Below, in pieces: positions 15,356 through 22,757 of a stretch of DNA of 37,013 nucleotides. Every line of letters starts with the position of its first letter. Within the stretch, counting starts at the first letter, position 1. Below the pieces are notes generated by a model. That model was not told the origin of the DNA, did no database searches, and worked only from the letters and a program-made list of their open reading frames with translations. The DNA is taken from NCBI RefSeq assembly GCF_003010915.2, contig NZ_CP028427.1, forward strand, positions 1-37,013, given 5' to 3'. The translations under genes were made by a program, and so were the position numbers. This DNA is from Gulosibacter molinativorax. Its GTDB lineage: Bacteria; Actinomycetota; Actinomycetes; Actinomycetales; Microbacteriaceae.

Positions 15356-15873
15356 GGGCGGGCGTGCTGCGCACGATCCTTGCAGGCGTGCTCGCAATCG
15401 CAAGCGCCACCGGCCTACAGAGCTGCACCGAGACGAGCGCAGCCGACGCCGAGCTGCTGCCCGCTGAGAGCGCACAAGTGATCGCCGTAGTAGACGGCGA
15501 CACCATCGACGTGCAGACGGCCGGGGGAGAGGCGCGCGTGCGCCTCATCGGCCTCGATACACCCGAAATCAACCGCGACGGCGGGCAAGATGACTGCTAC
15601 GCGCAAGAGGCCCGCGACGAGCTGAACACAATGGTCTACGGGCAGGCGGTCGAGCTGCGCGCCGATCCCACTCAGGATGACACCGACCGCTACGGGCGAC
15701 TGCTGCGCCACGTCTACATCGACGGGCAGAGCGCAGCCGTCGTGCTGCTCGAAGCAGGAGCCGCGCACGAGTACACCTACGATGCGCCCTACATCGGCCA
15801 GGCCGAGCACCGCGACGCAGAGCGCGCAGCGCAGGCCGACGCGCTGGGAATGTGGGGGAGCTGCACCGGGTAA
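15352..15873 (+). CDS. Secreted thermonuclease-like (SNase) lipoprotein
   Basis: The 173-residue protein has a signal sequence with a lipobox-like LQSC (Cys25) and a staphylococcal-nuclease domain (about 41-170). VVDGDT (47-51), R64 and E72 in RLIGLDTPE, and R116 in DRYGRLL match the calcium-binding and catalytic residues of SNase (R35, E43, R87 there). It is therefore likely active, hydrolysing DNA or RNA outside the cell or at the membrane. The GTG start at 15352 overlaps the preceding stop. A surface nuclease on a conjugative plasmid could act in exclusion or in nutrient recycling; this is unproven. Confidence 0.85.
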   Translation: MRAGVLRTILAGVLAIASATGLQSCTETSAADAELLPAESAQVIAVVDGDTIDVQTAGGEARVRLIGLDTPEINRDGGQDDCYAQEARDELNTMVYGQAVELRADPTQDDTDRYGRLLRHVYIDGQSAAVVLLEAGAAHEYTYDAPYIGQAEHRDAERAAQADALGMWGSCTG

Positions 15874-15886
15874 TCTGCCGAAACCA

Positions 15887-15941
15887 TAGACACGACTAGA
15901 CCTATTAGGTACAATAGACCTATAAACCCCATAATCCCGAA
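15887..15941 (+). promoter_or_regulatory. 9-nt repeat array, junction 6, with embedded ssb promoter
   Basis: The units are TAGACCTAT (15897), TAGGTACAA, TAGACCTAT, AAACCCCAT and AATCCCGAA. TAGACA (15887-15892), 17 nt, TACAAT (15910-15915) repeats the promoter geometry of junction 4 exactly. The ssb start codon is 48 nt past the -10 box. Confidence 0.68.
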
Positions 15942-15963
15942 TACCGAACCGAGAGGAAAGATC

Positions 15964-16323
15964 ATGACCACCTTCATCAGCTTCACCGGGAACCTGGCCA
16001 AGGCACCCGAGCTGCGCACCGACAAGAACGGCCGCCCCTACACCTTCGCTCGCGTCATCCGCACGGATCGCGTGAACAAGGGCGGTGAGTTCGAGGACGG
16101 CGGCACCGAGGGTTACGACGTTGCAGTCTGGGGAGCCGACGCCGAGGCGCTGTGCGACCTCGCTGAGCGTTGCGGGAACGTGCGCGTGAACGTCGCGGGC
16201 GAAGAGCTGCTGGACACCTACACGAACGACGAGGGCAACACCCGCACCGTTCGCAAGGTGCTCGATGCGGAAGTGACCGTGAGCCTTCGCGGCCAGACCG
16301 TCACCGTCGAGCGCCGGAACTAG
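15964..16323 (+). CDS. ssb: Single-stranded DNA-binding protein (SSB-like)
   Basis: This 119-residue OB-fold protein begins FISFTGNLAKAPELRTDKNGR, residues 4-24, the typical SSB strand-1 pattern. VIRTD, YDVAVWGADAEALCDLAERCGNV (conserved W) and a strand-rich end follow. It lacks the acidic C-terminal tail of chromosomal SSB that recruits repair enzymes. Plasmid SSBs coat the entering strand in recipients and are classic early genes of transfer. GAGAGGAAAGATC precedes the ATG. A perfect terminator hairpin follows. Confidence 0.85.
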   Translation: MTTFISFTGNLAKAPELRTDKNGRPYTFARVIRTDRVNKGGEFEDGGTEGYDVAVWGADAEALCDLAERCGNVRVNVAGEELLDTYTNDEGNTRTVRKVLDAEVTVSLRGQTVTVERRN

Positions 16324-16330
16324 ACCGCCG

Positions 16331-16364
16331 AGATAGTGGGCTGCCAAGGTGCAGCCCACTATCT
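16331..16364 (+). terminator. Terminator after ssb
   Basis: AGATAGTGGGCTGC and its exact complement form a 14-bp stem with a CAAGGT loop, 7 nt after the ssb stop. No T-run follows. Confidence 0.75.
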
Positions 16365-16372
16365 GCCCCCAA

Positions 16373-16399
16373 TAGGGGTATTAGTACCATTAGACCTGA
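16373..16399. repeat. 9-nt repeat array, junction 7 (upstream of parA)
   Basis: TAGGGGTAT, TAGTACCAT and TAGACCTGA. TACCAT (16385-16390) could be a -10 box, but no good -35 lies upstream. It is the last array in the window and may be a ParA/ParB autoregulation site. Confidence 0.55.
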
Positions 16400-16411
16400 A
16401 AGAAGGGCACC

Positions 16412-17203
16412 ATGATTCTTGCGTATTGCAACCAGAAGGGCGGAGTGGGGAAGTCCACCACCGTCTACCACCACGCCCGCGCCGCGATCCTCGACGGACA
16501 GCGCGTGCTTGTGATCGACGCCGACCCGCAGGGCAACATCACCAGCGTTCTCACCGAAGACATGCAAGAGGGCGACGTCGGCGTGGCAGACGCGCTCAGT
16601 AGCCGCAGCGAAGACACGCTGGCCGACGTGCTCGTGCCCGGTATCTGGGAAGGCCTCACGGTCGCGCCGACCGTGGGCGACAACCTGGCCGACGTGCGAA
16701 ACGAACTCGTTATCTCATCGGAGCCGGGCCGCGAATCGCGGCTGCGCGCGCAGCTCGCCGCGATCCAGGCCGAATATGACCTGGTGCTCATCGACTGTGG
16801 CCCCGCTATCGACCCGCTGACGATCAGCGCACTCACGGCAGCCGAGGCAGTCGTGATCGTCTCACAGTCGAAGCTGTGGAGCGTCAACGGCCTCGCGAAG
16901 CTCATGACCACCGTGAGCCAGGTGCGCGAGCACTATAACCCGCAGCTCACGGTCGCCGGTCTGGTGCTCAACGCGCACGAGGCGCACACACTCGCAGGAG
17001 GCTACTGGGCCGACGAGCTGACGGCGGCCGCCGAGGCCGCACAGCTCCCGATTCTTACCCCACCCGTGCCGAAGCGGCAGGCAATCGCAGATGCCACCGA
17101 GACGGCCCGCGGCTTGGACGAAGGCGACGCGCAGGCGCGCGACCTCGCCGCGATCTACGCCGCACACATCGACCAGCTCATGAAGGGAACTGCTCATGTC
17201 TAA
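16412..17203 (+). CDS. parA: ParA partition ATPase
   Basis: The 263-residue protein has the deviant Walker A KGGVGKST at 9-16, Walker A' VLVIDADPQGN (33-43) and Walker B VLIDCGP (about 127-133). It lacks an N-terminal helix-turn-helix, placing it with the short type Ib ParA proteins, which are usually paired with a small DNA-binding ParB. That partner follows with an 8-nt overlap. Together they distribute the low-copy plasmid to daughter cells. AAGAAGGG precedes the ATG. Confidence 0.92.
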   Translation: MILAYCNQKGGVGKSTTVYHHARAAILDGQRVLVIDADPQGNITSVLTEDMQEGDVGVADALSSRSEDTLADVLVPGIWEGLTVAPTVGDNLADVRNELVISSEPGRESRLRAQLAAIQAEYDLVLIDCGPAIDPLTISALTAAEAVVIVSQSKLWSVNGLAKLMTTVSQVREHYNPQLTVAGLVLNAHEAHTLAGGYWADELTAAAEAAQLPILTPPVPKRQAIADATETARGLDEGDAQARDLAAIYAAHIDQLMKGTAHV

Positions 17204-17594
17204 GAAACCCGAACGCCGACGCTCACAACTCGGCGGCCTGTCGCCCGTAGCGCCGATGAGCGGCCGCGTTGAGGCGGCACAGCCGGCCCCTGAGAGAACA
17301 GCACCCGCAGCGGCCGCGCCCGCTGCGCCAAAGCGCACCGCGGCGGCGGCCGCCAGCTCGAAGCCTGGCACCCGCACGAAGATGGGATATTACGCGGCCC
17401 CGGAGGATAGCGAACGCATCCGGGCAGCGTTCATTGCAGCGAGGAACGCAGGGCGGCCGTATCGGTCACTCTCTGACTTCCAGCTCGAAGCAATTCTCGA
17501 CAAGGTAGTGCAGCTCGAAGCCGAGTTGAACGGTGGCCGACCGTTCGAGGGCGCACCCGCGCACAGCCTGTCACCCGGCCGCCCGATGGAGTAG
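17196..17594 (+). CDS. Small ParB-type centromere-binding protein
   Basis: The protein has 132 residues. The first ~60 are Ala/Pro/Arg-rich and look disordered. Residues about 63-110 (MGYYAAPEDSERIRAAFIAAR...SLSDFQLEAILDKVVQLE) have the strand-helix-helix order of a ribbon-helix-helix domain. The flexible basic tail would stimulate ParA, as in ParG and similar proteins. The assignment rests on its 8-nt overlap with parA and this layout. I found no obvious parS iterons nearby apart from the 9-nt array upstream of parA. Confidence 0.7.
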   Translation: MSKKPERRRSQLGGLSPVAPMSGRVEAAQPAPERTAPAAAAPAAPKRTAAAAASSKPGTRTKMGYYAAPEDSERIRAAFIAARNAGRPYRSLSDFQLEAILDKVVQLEAELNGGRPFEGAPAHSLSPGRPME

Positions 17595-17607
17595 GGGAGT
17601 AACCACA

Positions 17608-17961
17608 ATGGCAATCAACGAGGAACAGCGGCAGCTCGAAATCGCCGCCGAGGTCGAAGAGCTGGCGCGTGCGCTCGCGCACTCAACCCGTGACGTACCG
17701 CACCCGCGCGACTCATACCGGCTGCTCGGTGAGCTGGGCGCGACTATCGACCACCTGGCGCAGGTGATCGACCAGCTCGGCAAGTGGCACAGCCGCACCG
17801 AGGACGGCACGCACTACAACGGCGAAGACGGCGGCGGCAGCGGCAGCGCTAGCGCGGCCGCCGACGAGCTGACCACCGCAGCAAACATGCTCAGGCTCGC
17901 ATCGAGCCACGTTGGCCGGGCACACAGCCATAACGGCGTCGTGCGCTGGTACGGCGAGTAA
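17608..17961 (+). CDS. Hypothetical helical protein, 117 aa
   Basis: The protein is mainly helical: an acidic helix (3-26), a second (about 36-55) and a third (about 84-100), separated by a Gly/Ser linker (GEDGGGSGSA). I do not recognise it. It begins 13 nt after the ParB gene behind GGGGAG and is likely co-transcribed with the partition genes. Confidence 0.55.
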   Translation: MAINEEQRQLEIAAEVEELARALAHSTRDVPHPRDSYRLLGELGATIDHLAQVIDQLGKWHSRTEDGTHYNGEDGGGSGSASAAADELTTAANMLRLASSHVGRAHSHNGVVRWYGE

Positions 17962-17986
17962 CCCAACCAGGAGGACTAACCCCATC

Positions 17987-18378
17987 ATGAAAGCTTGGAT
18001 TGAAGCCGCATTCGGCAAGCACCGGCCATTCTTGAGTCTCTGGCTCGCCGTCGGCAGCCTCTTTGCTCTCAGTATGGGCATTGGTTACTGCGCGACACCG
18101 AAGCGCACCGCGCTCGACGGCATCGCCTGGCTCGGCACTACTTTCGGACTCCCGCAGGGATACGCCGACTGGATCGCGAGCGTGCAGACCTGGCTCAGTG
18201 AGCACCAGGTCACCACAAGCAACATTCTGGGCGTGCTGCTCGGCCTTGGGATATTCGCACTGATTGTCTACGGCAACAGTGCCGTGAAGCCGAGCGGCCC
18301 GGCCGGTGCAACCGTGTTCGTCGTTTGGGGGATCGCGCAAGAAGTTGGTGTGACTGGCTGGTGGTGGGCAAGCGCTAT
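17987..18378 (+). pseudogene. Membrane-protein gene, 5' part, interrupted by the transposon
   Basis: The first 130 codons encode a polytopic membrane protein with helices near residues 16-35, 78-93 and 108-125 in this part. The frame runs into the transposon and stops at a TGA inside the IS end (18386). Joining base 18378 to 28709, which leaves one CTAT, restores a continuous 191-residue frame. The product is not recognised. AGGAGG (17969-17974) precedes the ATG. Because the gene is split, any truncated product lacks the last transmembrane helices. Confidence 0.85.
18375..18378. repeat. Target-site duplication CTAT, left
   Basis: CTAT here and at 28705-28708 flanks the composite transposon exactly, as IS3-family insertion produces. 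Confidence 0.85.
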
Positions 18379-18422
18379 TGGGGTGTGACACTTGGGGTAG
18401 ACAGTCGTTACCAGGAAGTTGA

Positions 18423-18728
18423 ATGAACGACATGACCATGAAGAAACCCCGCCGTCAGTTCACTGACGAGTTCAAGGCCGACGCTGTGCAACTCGTCATC
18501 CAGGGACAGCGGCCGATCGCGCAGGTCGCCCGGGAGCTCGAGATTAACGAGTCTTCTCTGGGGTACTGGGTGAAGAACTACCGGCAAGCCAACCCGGACC
18601 CGCAGACGGCGCCTGCCCCGGTCGACGCCGCGCGATATGCGAGGCTCGAGGCGGAGAACCGTCGTCTGGCAGAGGAGAACGCGTTCCTGAAAAAAGCCGC
18701 GGCCTTCTTCGCGAAGGAACAGCGGTGA
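18423..18728 (+). CDS. IS3-family transposase OrfA, copy 1
   Basis: The 101-residue protein has a helix-turn-helix (about 10-50, FTDEFKADAVQLV...VARELEINESSLGYWV) that binds the IS ends, then a leucine-zipper-like helix (about 75-95) for dimerisation. AGGAAG precedes the start. An AAAAAAG stretch (18690-18696) could allow a -1 frameshift into OrfB, giving the OrfAB transposase. The zero-frame codons are AAA AAA, so the site is not the canonical heptamer phase, and coupling by the GTGA overlap is an alternative. The G at 18608 unique to this copy does not change OrfA. Confidence 0.9.
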   Translation: MNDMTMKKPRRQFTDEFKADAVQLVIQGQRPIAQVARELEINESSLGYWVKNYRQANPDPQTAPAPVDAARYARLEAENRRLAEENAFLKKAAAFFAKEQR

Positions 18729-19627
18729 GCGTGAAGTTCCAGCTGATCCACGAGGAGAAGGCCCACCACACGATTGGCCTGATGACACGCCTGCTGAAGG
18801 TGTCTCGGGCTGGCTACTACGCCTGGGCGAAACGACAAGGCACCACCACGCCATCTGGTCGCCGACGCGATGAGTTGGCGGCGTTGATCAAGCAGATCGA
18901 CGAGGACAAGCAGCAGACGTACGGGTTCCGGAGGATGCTCCACGAGCTTGCCCGCAGGGGTGTCACGGCCTCGGCGGGCCTGGTGCGGAAGCTGATGCGC
19001 CAGCTCGGTGTGCACGGGGTGCAGCCGCGTGCGTCGAAGCGGACCACGATTCCCGCACTCGACGCCCAGGACCGTCCGGACTGGTTGCGCCGCGACTTCA
19101 CCGCCGAGCAGCCAGGGCAGCGGTTCGTCGGTGACATCACGTATCTGCGCACCGGGGAGGGATGGCTGTATCTCGCGACCGTGATTGATCTGTACAACCG
19201 TGAAGTGGTGGGGTGGTCGATGGCTGATCACATGCGCGTCGAGCTCGTCAGCGATGCCCTCACGATGGCGCATACCCACGGTCGTATCGGTGAGGGTGCC
19301 GTGTTTCACTCGGATCGCGGCTCGGTCTACACCTCGGCTGCCTATGCCGAGCTTGCCGAGCAGTGCCAGGTGAAGCTCTCGGTTGGGCGGACCGGGGTGT
19401 GCTGGGACAACGCCGTCGCTGAGAGCTTCTTCTCGATGTTGAAGAACGAGATGTACCACCGGCAGGCTTTCGCCACCAGAGGGCGTGCGAGGTTCGCGGT
19501 GATGGAGTACATCGAGGTGTTCTACAACCGTGGCAGGCTCCACTCAACGCTGGGATATCGCACCCCTGTCGAGGTCCGCCACGCATACGAACGAAACACA
19601 GATCATCAGAACGCGGTCGCGGCCTGA
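18725..19627 (+). CDS. IS3-family transposase OrfB, copy 1
   Basis: The 300-residue catalytic subunit carries the rve/DDE domain with D137 (GDITYL), D197 (FHSDRGS) and E233 (NAVAESFF). The 35-residue spacing D197-E233 is that of the IS3 family. An HTH_21-like region precedes it (about 45-105). It starts at GTG in the -1 frame, overlapping the OrfA stop. All catalytic residues are present, so the copy should be active. Confidence 0.92.
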   Translation: MSVKFQLIHEEKAHHTIGLMTRLLKVSRAGYYAWAKRQGTTTPSGRRRDELAALIKQIDEDKQQTYGFRRMLHELARRGVTASAGLVRKLMRQLGVHGVQPRASKRTTIPALDAQDRPDWLRRDFTAEQPGQRFVGDITYLRTGEGWLYLATVIDLYNREVVGWSMADHMRVELVSDALTMAHTHGRIGEGAVFHSDRGSVYTSAAYAELAEQCQVKLSVGRTGVCWDNAVAESFFSMLKNEMYHRQAFATRGRARFAVMEYIEVFYNRGRLHSTLGYRTPVEVRHAYERNTDHQNAVAA

Positions 19628-19652
19628 TCCACAAGAAGAGTGTCTACAAAAC

Positions 19653-19681
19653 TTGACACAGCCCAGGTCGCTCGATACGCT
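19653..19681 (+). promoter_or_regulatory. Hybrid IS/cargo promoter for molA, copy 1
   Basis: TTGACA (19653-19658) lies within the right inverted repeat of the IS. TACGCT (19676-19681), 17 nt on, is in the cargo. The distance to the molA ATG is 63 nt. Confidence 0.65.
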
Positions 19682-19744
19682 GATTCCACCCGGCCGGGCG
19701 ATCAGATCAACAGCGTCATGCGGAGTCAGGCAAAGGAGCAACTC

Positions 19745-21142
19745 ATGGGAGAAACGATCGCGATTGTCGGCGGCACACTCATCGACGGAAATGGGGGAGT
19801 TCCCGTTCCCGAAACGACCGTGTTCATTGAAGACGGCAGGATCACGAAGGTTGGTTCCACGGACCAGATCGAGGTACATCCGAACATCCGGCAGATCGAT
19901 GCCCAGGGGAAGTGGATTCTTCCCGGCCTGGTGAACGGAAACGTGCACCTGCTGGACGGAATCATGATGATGGGTCGGGGCGGCATCGAATACCTCGCCC
20001 GATTCGAAGGGAACTACTACAAGGTCATCGAGGAAGCCGCCCAAATCGCCCTCCGTGGCGGGGTCACGACCGTGTTCGACACGTGGAACGCGCTCGAACC
20101 TGTCACGATCGCGCGCGACCGGATCGCATCGGGTGCAGCCGAAGGCGCCCGCATCTTCTTCGCGGGAACGCTCATCGGCATGGGCGGACCGTTCACCGGC
20201 GACTTCATGCGGCCGTCGATGCAGGCGCGTACCGTCATGAGTCGCACCTTCGCCGATCGCATGGATGCAATGTTCGAGGTCGGAATGGGGCGGCACCTCA
20301 GTACGCTCCCGCCGGCAGAGGTGCGCCCGTTGATCCGCGAGTATTTGGAGCGGGGAGTCGACTTCTGCAAGATCGCCGTCACTGATCACCTGGTGGGTCT
20401 CCTCGGATTCCGCGCCCCGTACTTCACCTTCTCGGAGCGGGTGCTCGATGTGCTGGTCGACGAAGTTCGACGTGCCGGCGTCCCCCTCCTCACGCATACG
20501 ACCTCGCTGGAAGGCCTCAATACGGCGATCGAGCGGGATGCGGACCTGATGATCCACGCCACAATGACCGGGCAGGCCCCGATTCCCGAGGAGACGATCG
20601 AGAAGCTCCTCGAGAAACAACTGTGGAGTGAAGTTCAGCCCACGACCATCGCCCAGCAGGCGTGGATGGACTCGGTCGACCACCCCTTCGCCGACTTCTC
20701 CGGGCGGGTGCATCATGAGAATGACGTTCGCATGATCAAGGCCGGCGTGCCGCTCGTGCTGGGAACTGACGCCGGGTGCACGGATCCCGACATCCTCGAA
20801 GATATGTCCCAGGGTGAACTCCACGAGCGGCCGTGGACGCTCGGCGAGGACCACTTCGTGTGGATGCAGGCAATGGTCGAGAAGGGTATGGATCCGATGG
20901 CAGCAATTCTTGCGGGGACTGCGAACCCGGCAAAGGCATACCGGAAGTTCGACGAACTCGGCAGCATCGACGTCGGCAAGCTCGGGGACGTCGTGGTGCT
21001 CGACCAGGATCCGCTCGCCGACATCACGAACATGCGAACGCTGTCTCACGTCGTGAAGGAAGGGCGGGAGATCGACTTCCATGGACTTCCACTGAGTCCG
21101 TTGGTCACTGCGTACCCTCGCACTGCGAACGTCCTCGACTAG
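19745..21142 (+). CDS. molA: Molinate hydrolase (MolA-type amidohydrolase), copy 1
   Basis: The enzyme is a 465-residue metal-dependent amidohydrolase that cleaves the thiocarbamate herbicide molinate to azepane; its nearest family relatives are the phenylurea hydrolases PuhA/PuhB. Metal ligands in order: N66-V-H68 (in place of the usual H-x-H), K209 (the carboxylated Lys, FCKIAV), H251 (LLTHT), H271 (LMIHA) and D342 (LGTDAG). The unusual Asn-x-His is a mark of this subgroup. The length from ATG 19745 equals that recalled for MolA. AAAGGAG (19732-19738) precedes it. A longer frame from 19640 would begin inside the IS and is not used. It is cytoplasmic, without a signal peptide. A hairpin follows the gene. 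Confidence 0.87.
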   Translation: MGETIAIVGGTLIDGNGGVPVPETTVFIEDGRITKVGSTDQIEVHPNIRQIDAQGKWILPGLVNGNVHLLDGIMMMGRGGIEYLARFEGNYYKVIEEAAQIALRGGVTTVFDTWNALEPVTIARDRIASGAAEGARIFFAGTLIGMGGPFTGDFMRPSMQARTVMSRTFADRMDAMFEVGMGRHLSTLPPAEVRPLIREYLERGVDFCKIAVTDHLVGLLGFRAPYFTFSERVLDVLVDEVRRAGVPLLTHTTSLEGLNTAIERDADLMIHATMTGQAPIPEETIEKLLEKQLWSEVQPTTIAQQAWMDSVDHPFADFSGRVHHENDVRMIKAGVPLVLGTDAGCTDPDILEDMSQGELHERPWTLGEDHFVWMQAMVEKGMDPMAAILAGTANPAKAYRKFDELGSIDVGKLGDVVVLDQDPLADITNMRTLSHVVKEGREIDFHGLPLSPLVTAYPRTANVLD

Positions 21143-21187
21143 CTCGTCGCCGCGCCAGGCGGGAGAGCGGGACTGAGCCTCCATCGC

Positions 21188-21231
21188 AAGCGGGGTCTGC
21201 CGGAAGTATCGAACTCCGGCGGGCCCCGCTT
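21188..21231 (+). terminator. Terminator after molA, copy 1
   Basis: AAGCGGGG is complementary to CCCCGCTT, with GCCGGA/TCCGGC inside, 45 nt after the stop. There is no T-run. Confidence 0.7.
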
Positions 21232-21317
21232 CGTCGTCGGCCAGTACGTGCTCCGCGTCCGAGTACATCGGGCGAACCCACCGGGGTCCGTGGCGTCCTA
21301 GGTGTACTGATCACGAT

Positions 21318-21391
21318 GGTTGTTGACAGATGAGAGACCTCCGGGTCGAGTTGTAGCTGCTTAGTTCTATGACTCAGACCAACGGAGGTCC
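21318..21391. other. Possible remnant of another mobile element at the cargo end
   Basis: The last ~75 bp of the cargo start TGTTGACAGATGAGAGACC and hold GACCTCCG and CGGAGGTC as inverted repeats. A short frame opens MTQTNGGP at 21369 and is cut off by the IS end. This resembles the start of an unrelated insertion sequence truncated by the IS. It recurs in the other two cargo copies (24331-24404, 27344-27417). Confidence 0.3.
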
Positions 21392-21435
21392 TGGGGTGTG
21401 ACACTTGGGGTAGACAGTCGTTACCAGGAAGTTGA

Positions 21436-21741
21436 ATGAACGACATGACCATGAAGAAACCCCGCCGTCAGTTCACTGACGAGTTCAAGGCCGACGCTGT
21501 GCAACTCGTCATCCAGGGACAGCGGCCGATCGCGCAGGTCGCCCGGGAGCTCGAGATTAACGAGTCTTCTCTGGGGTACTGGGTGAAGAACTACCGGCAA
21601 GCCAACCCGGACCCGCAGACTGCGCCTGCCCCGGTCGACGCCGCGCGATATGCGAGGCTCGAGGCGGAGAACCGTCGTCTGGCAGAGGAGAACGCGTTCC
21701 TGAAAAAAGCCGCGGCCTTCTTCGCGAAGGAACAGCGGTGA
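21436..21741 (+). CDS. IS3-family transposase OrfA, copy 2
   Basis: Protein identical to copy 1. The T at 21621 replaces G of copy 1 at a silent third position (Thr codon). Confidence 0.9.
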   Translation: MNDMTMKKPRRQFTDEFKADAVQLVIQGQRPIAQVARELEINESSLGYWVKNYRQANPDPQTAPAPVDAARYARLEAENRRLAEENAFLKKAAAFFAKEQR

Positions 21742-22640
21742 GCGTGAAGTTCCAGCTGATCCACGAGGAGAAGGCCCACCACACGATTGGCCTGATGACA
21801 CGCCTGCTGAAGGTGTCTCGGGCTGGCTACTACGCCTGGGCGAAACGACAAGGCACCACCACGCCATCTGGTCGCCGACGCGATGAGTTGGCGGCGTTGA
21901 TCAAGCAGATCGACGAGGACAAGCAGCAGACGTACGGGTTCCGGAGGATGCTCCACGAGCTTGCCCGCAGGGGTGTCACGGCCTCGGCGGGCCTGGTGCG
22001 GAAGCTGATGCGCCAGCTCGGTGTGCACGGGGTGCAGCCGCGTGCGTCGAAGCGGACCACGATTCCCGCACTCGACGCCCAGGACCGTCCGGACTGGTTG
22101 CGCCGCGACTTCACCGCCGAGCAGCCAGGGCAGCGGTTCGTCGGTGACATCACGTATCTGCGCACCGGGGAGGGATGGCTGTATCTCGCGACCGTGATTG
22201 ATCTGTACAACCGTGAAGTGGTGGGGTGGTCGATGGCTGATCACATGCGCGTCGAGCTCGTCAGCGATGCCCTCACGATGGCGCATACCCACGGTCGTAT
22301 CGGTGAGGGTGCCGTGTTTCACTCGGATCGCGGCTCGGTCTACACCTCGGCTGCCTATGCCGAGCTTGCCGAGCAGTGCCAGGTGAAGCTCTCGGTTGGG
22401 CGGACCGGGGTGTGCTGGGACAACGCCGTCGCTGAGAGCTTCTTCTCGATGTTGAAGAACGAGATGTACCACCGGCAGGCTTTCGCCACCAGAGGGCGTG
22501 CGAGGTTCGCGGTGATGGAGTACATCGAGGTGTTCTACAACCGTGGCAGGCTCCACTCAACGCTGGGATATCGCACCCCTGTCGAGGTCCGCCACGCATA
22601 CGAACGAAACACAGATCATCAGAACGCGGTCGCGGCCTGA
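21738..22640 (+). CDS. IS3-family transposase OrfB, copy 2
   Basis: Identical in sequence to copy 1, with Ala at residue 298 (ending QNAVAA). Confidence 0.92.
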   Translation: MSVKFQLIHEEKAHHTIGLMTRLLKVSRAGYYAWAKRQGTTTPSGRRRDELAALIKQIDEDKQQTYGFRRMLHELARRGVTASAGLVRKLMRQLGVHGVQPRASKRTTIPALDAQDRPDWLRRDFTAEQPGQRFVGDITYLRTGEGWLYLATVIDLYNREVVGWSMADHMRVELVSDALTMAHTHGRIGEGAVFHSDRGSVYTSAAYAELAEQCQVKLSVGRTGVCWDNAVAESFFSMLKNEMYHRQAFATRGRARFAVMEYIEVFYNRGRLHSTLGYRTPVEVRHAYERNTDHQNAVAA

Positions 22641-22665
22641 TCCACAAGAAGAGTGTCTACAAAAC

Positions 22666-22694
22666 TTGACACAGCCCAGGTCGCTCGATACGCT
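22666..22694 (+). promoter_or_regulatory. Hybrid IS/cargo promoter for molA, copy 2
   Basis: TTGACA, 17 nt, TACGCT, as in copy 1. Confidence 0.65.
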
Positions 22695-22757
22695 GATTCC
22701 ACCCGGCCGGGCGATCAGATCAACAGCGTCATGCGGAGTCAGGCAAAGGAGCAACTC

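Larger units (their letters stand above)
18379..19665 (+). mobile_element. IS3-family insertion sequence, copy 1
   Basis: The IS is 1,287 bp long. Imperfect terminal inverted repeats of 28 bp (20 matches) start TGGGGTGTGACAC on the left and end TTGACACAGCCCA on the right. Two overlapping genes (orfA, orfB) fill it. This copy alone has G at 18608; it has C at 19614. Confidence 0.92.
21392..22678 (+). mobile_element. IS3-family insertion sequence, copy 2
   Basis: Same 1,287-bp IS. It has T at 21621 like copies 3 and 4, and C at 22627 like copies 1 and 3, so it is a hybrid of the outer copies. Confidence 0.92.

Noticed and set aside
16351..16362. 12-bp identity between the ssb terminator (CAGCCCACTATC) and the right transposon edge
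   Set aside because: The IS boundary is fixed by the internal copies ending GCCCA followed by other sequence; the match is accidental.
11626..16399. 9-nt arrays as a CRISPR
   Set aside because: Units are far too short, there are no spacers and no cas genes.
19544..21268. 574-codon frame antisense to molA (also in copies 2 and 3)
   Set aside because: It follows the codon bias of molA on the opposite strand; no start signal or family features.
19666..21391. GGTC at the left cargo edge and GGTCC at the right as a second target duplication
   Set aside because: One base of offset between the IS end and the right copy breaks the match; likely chance.
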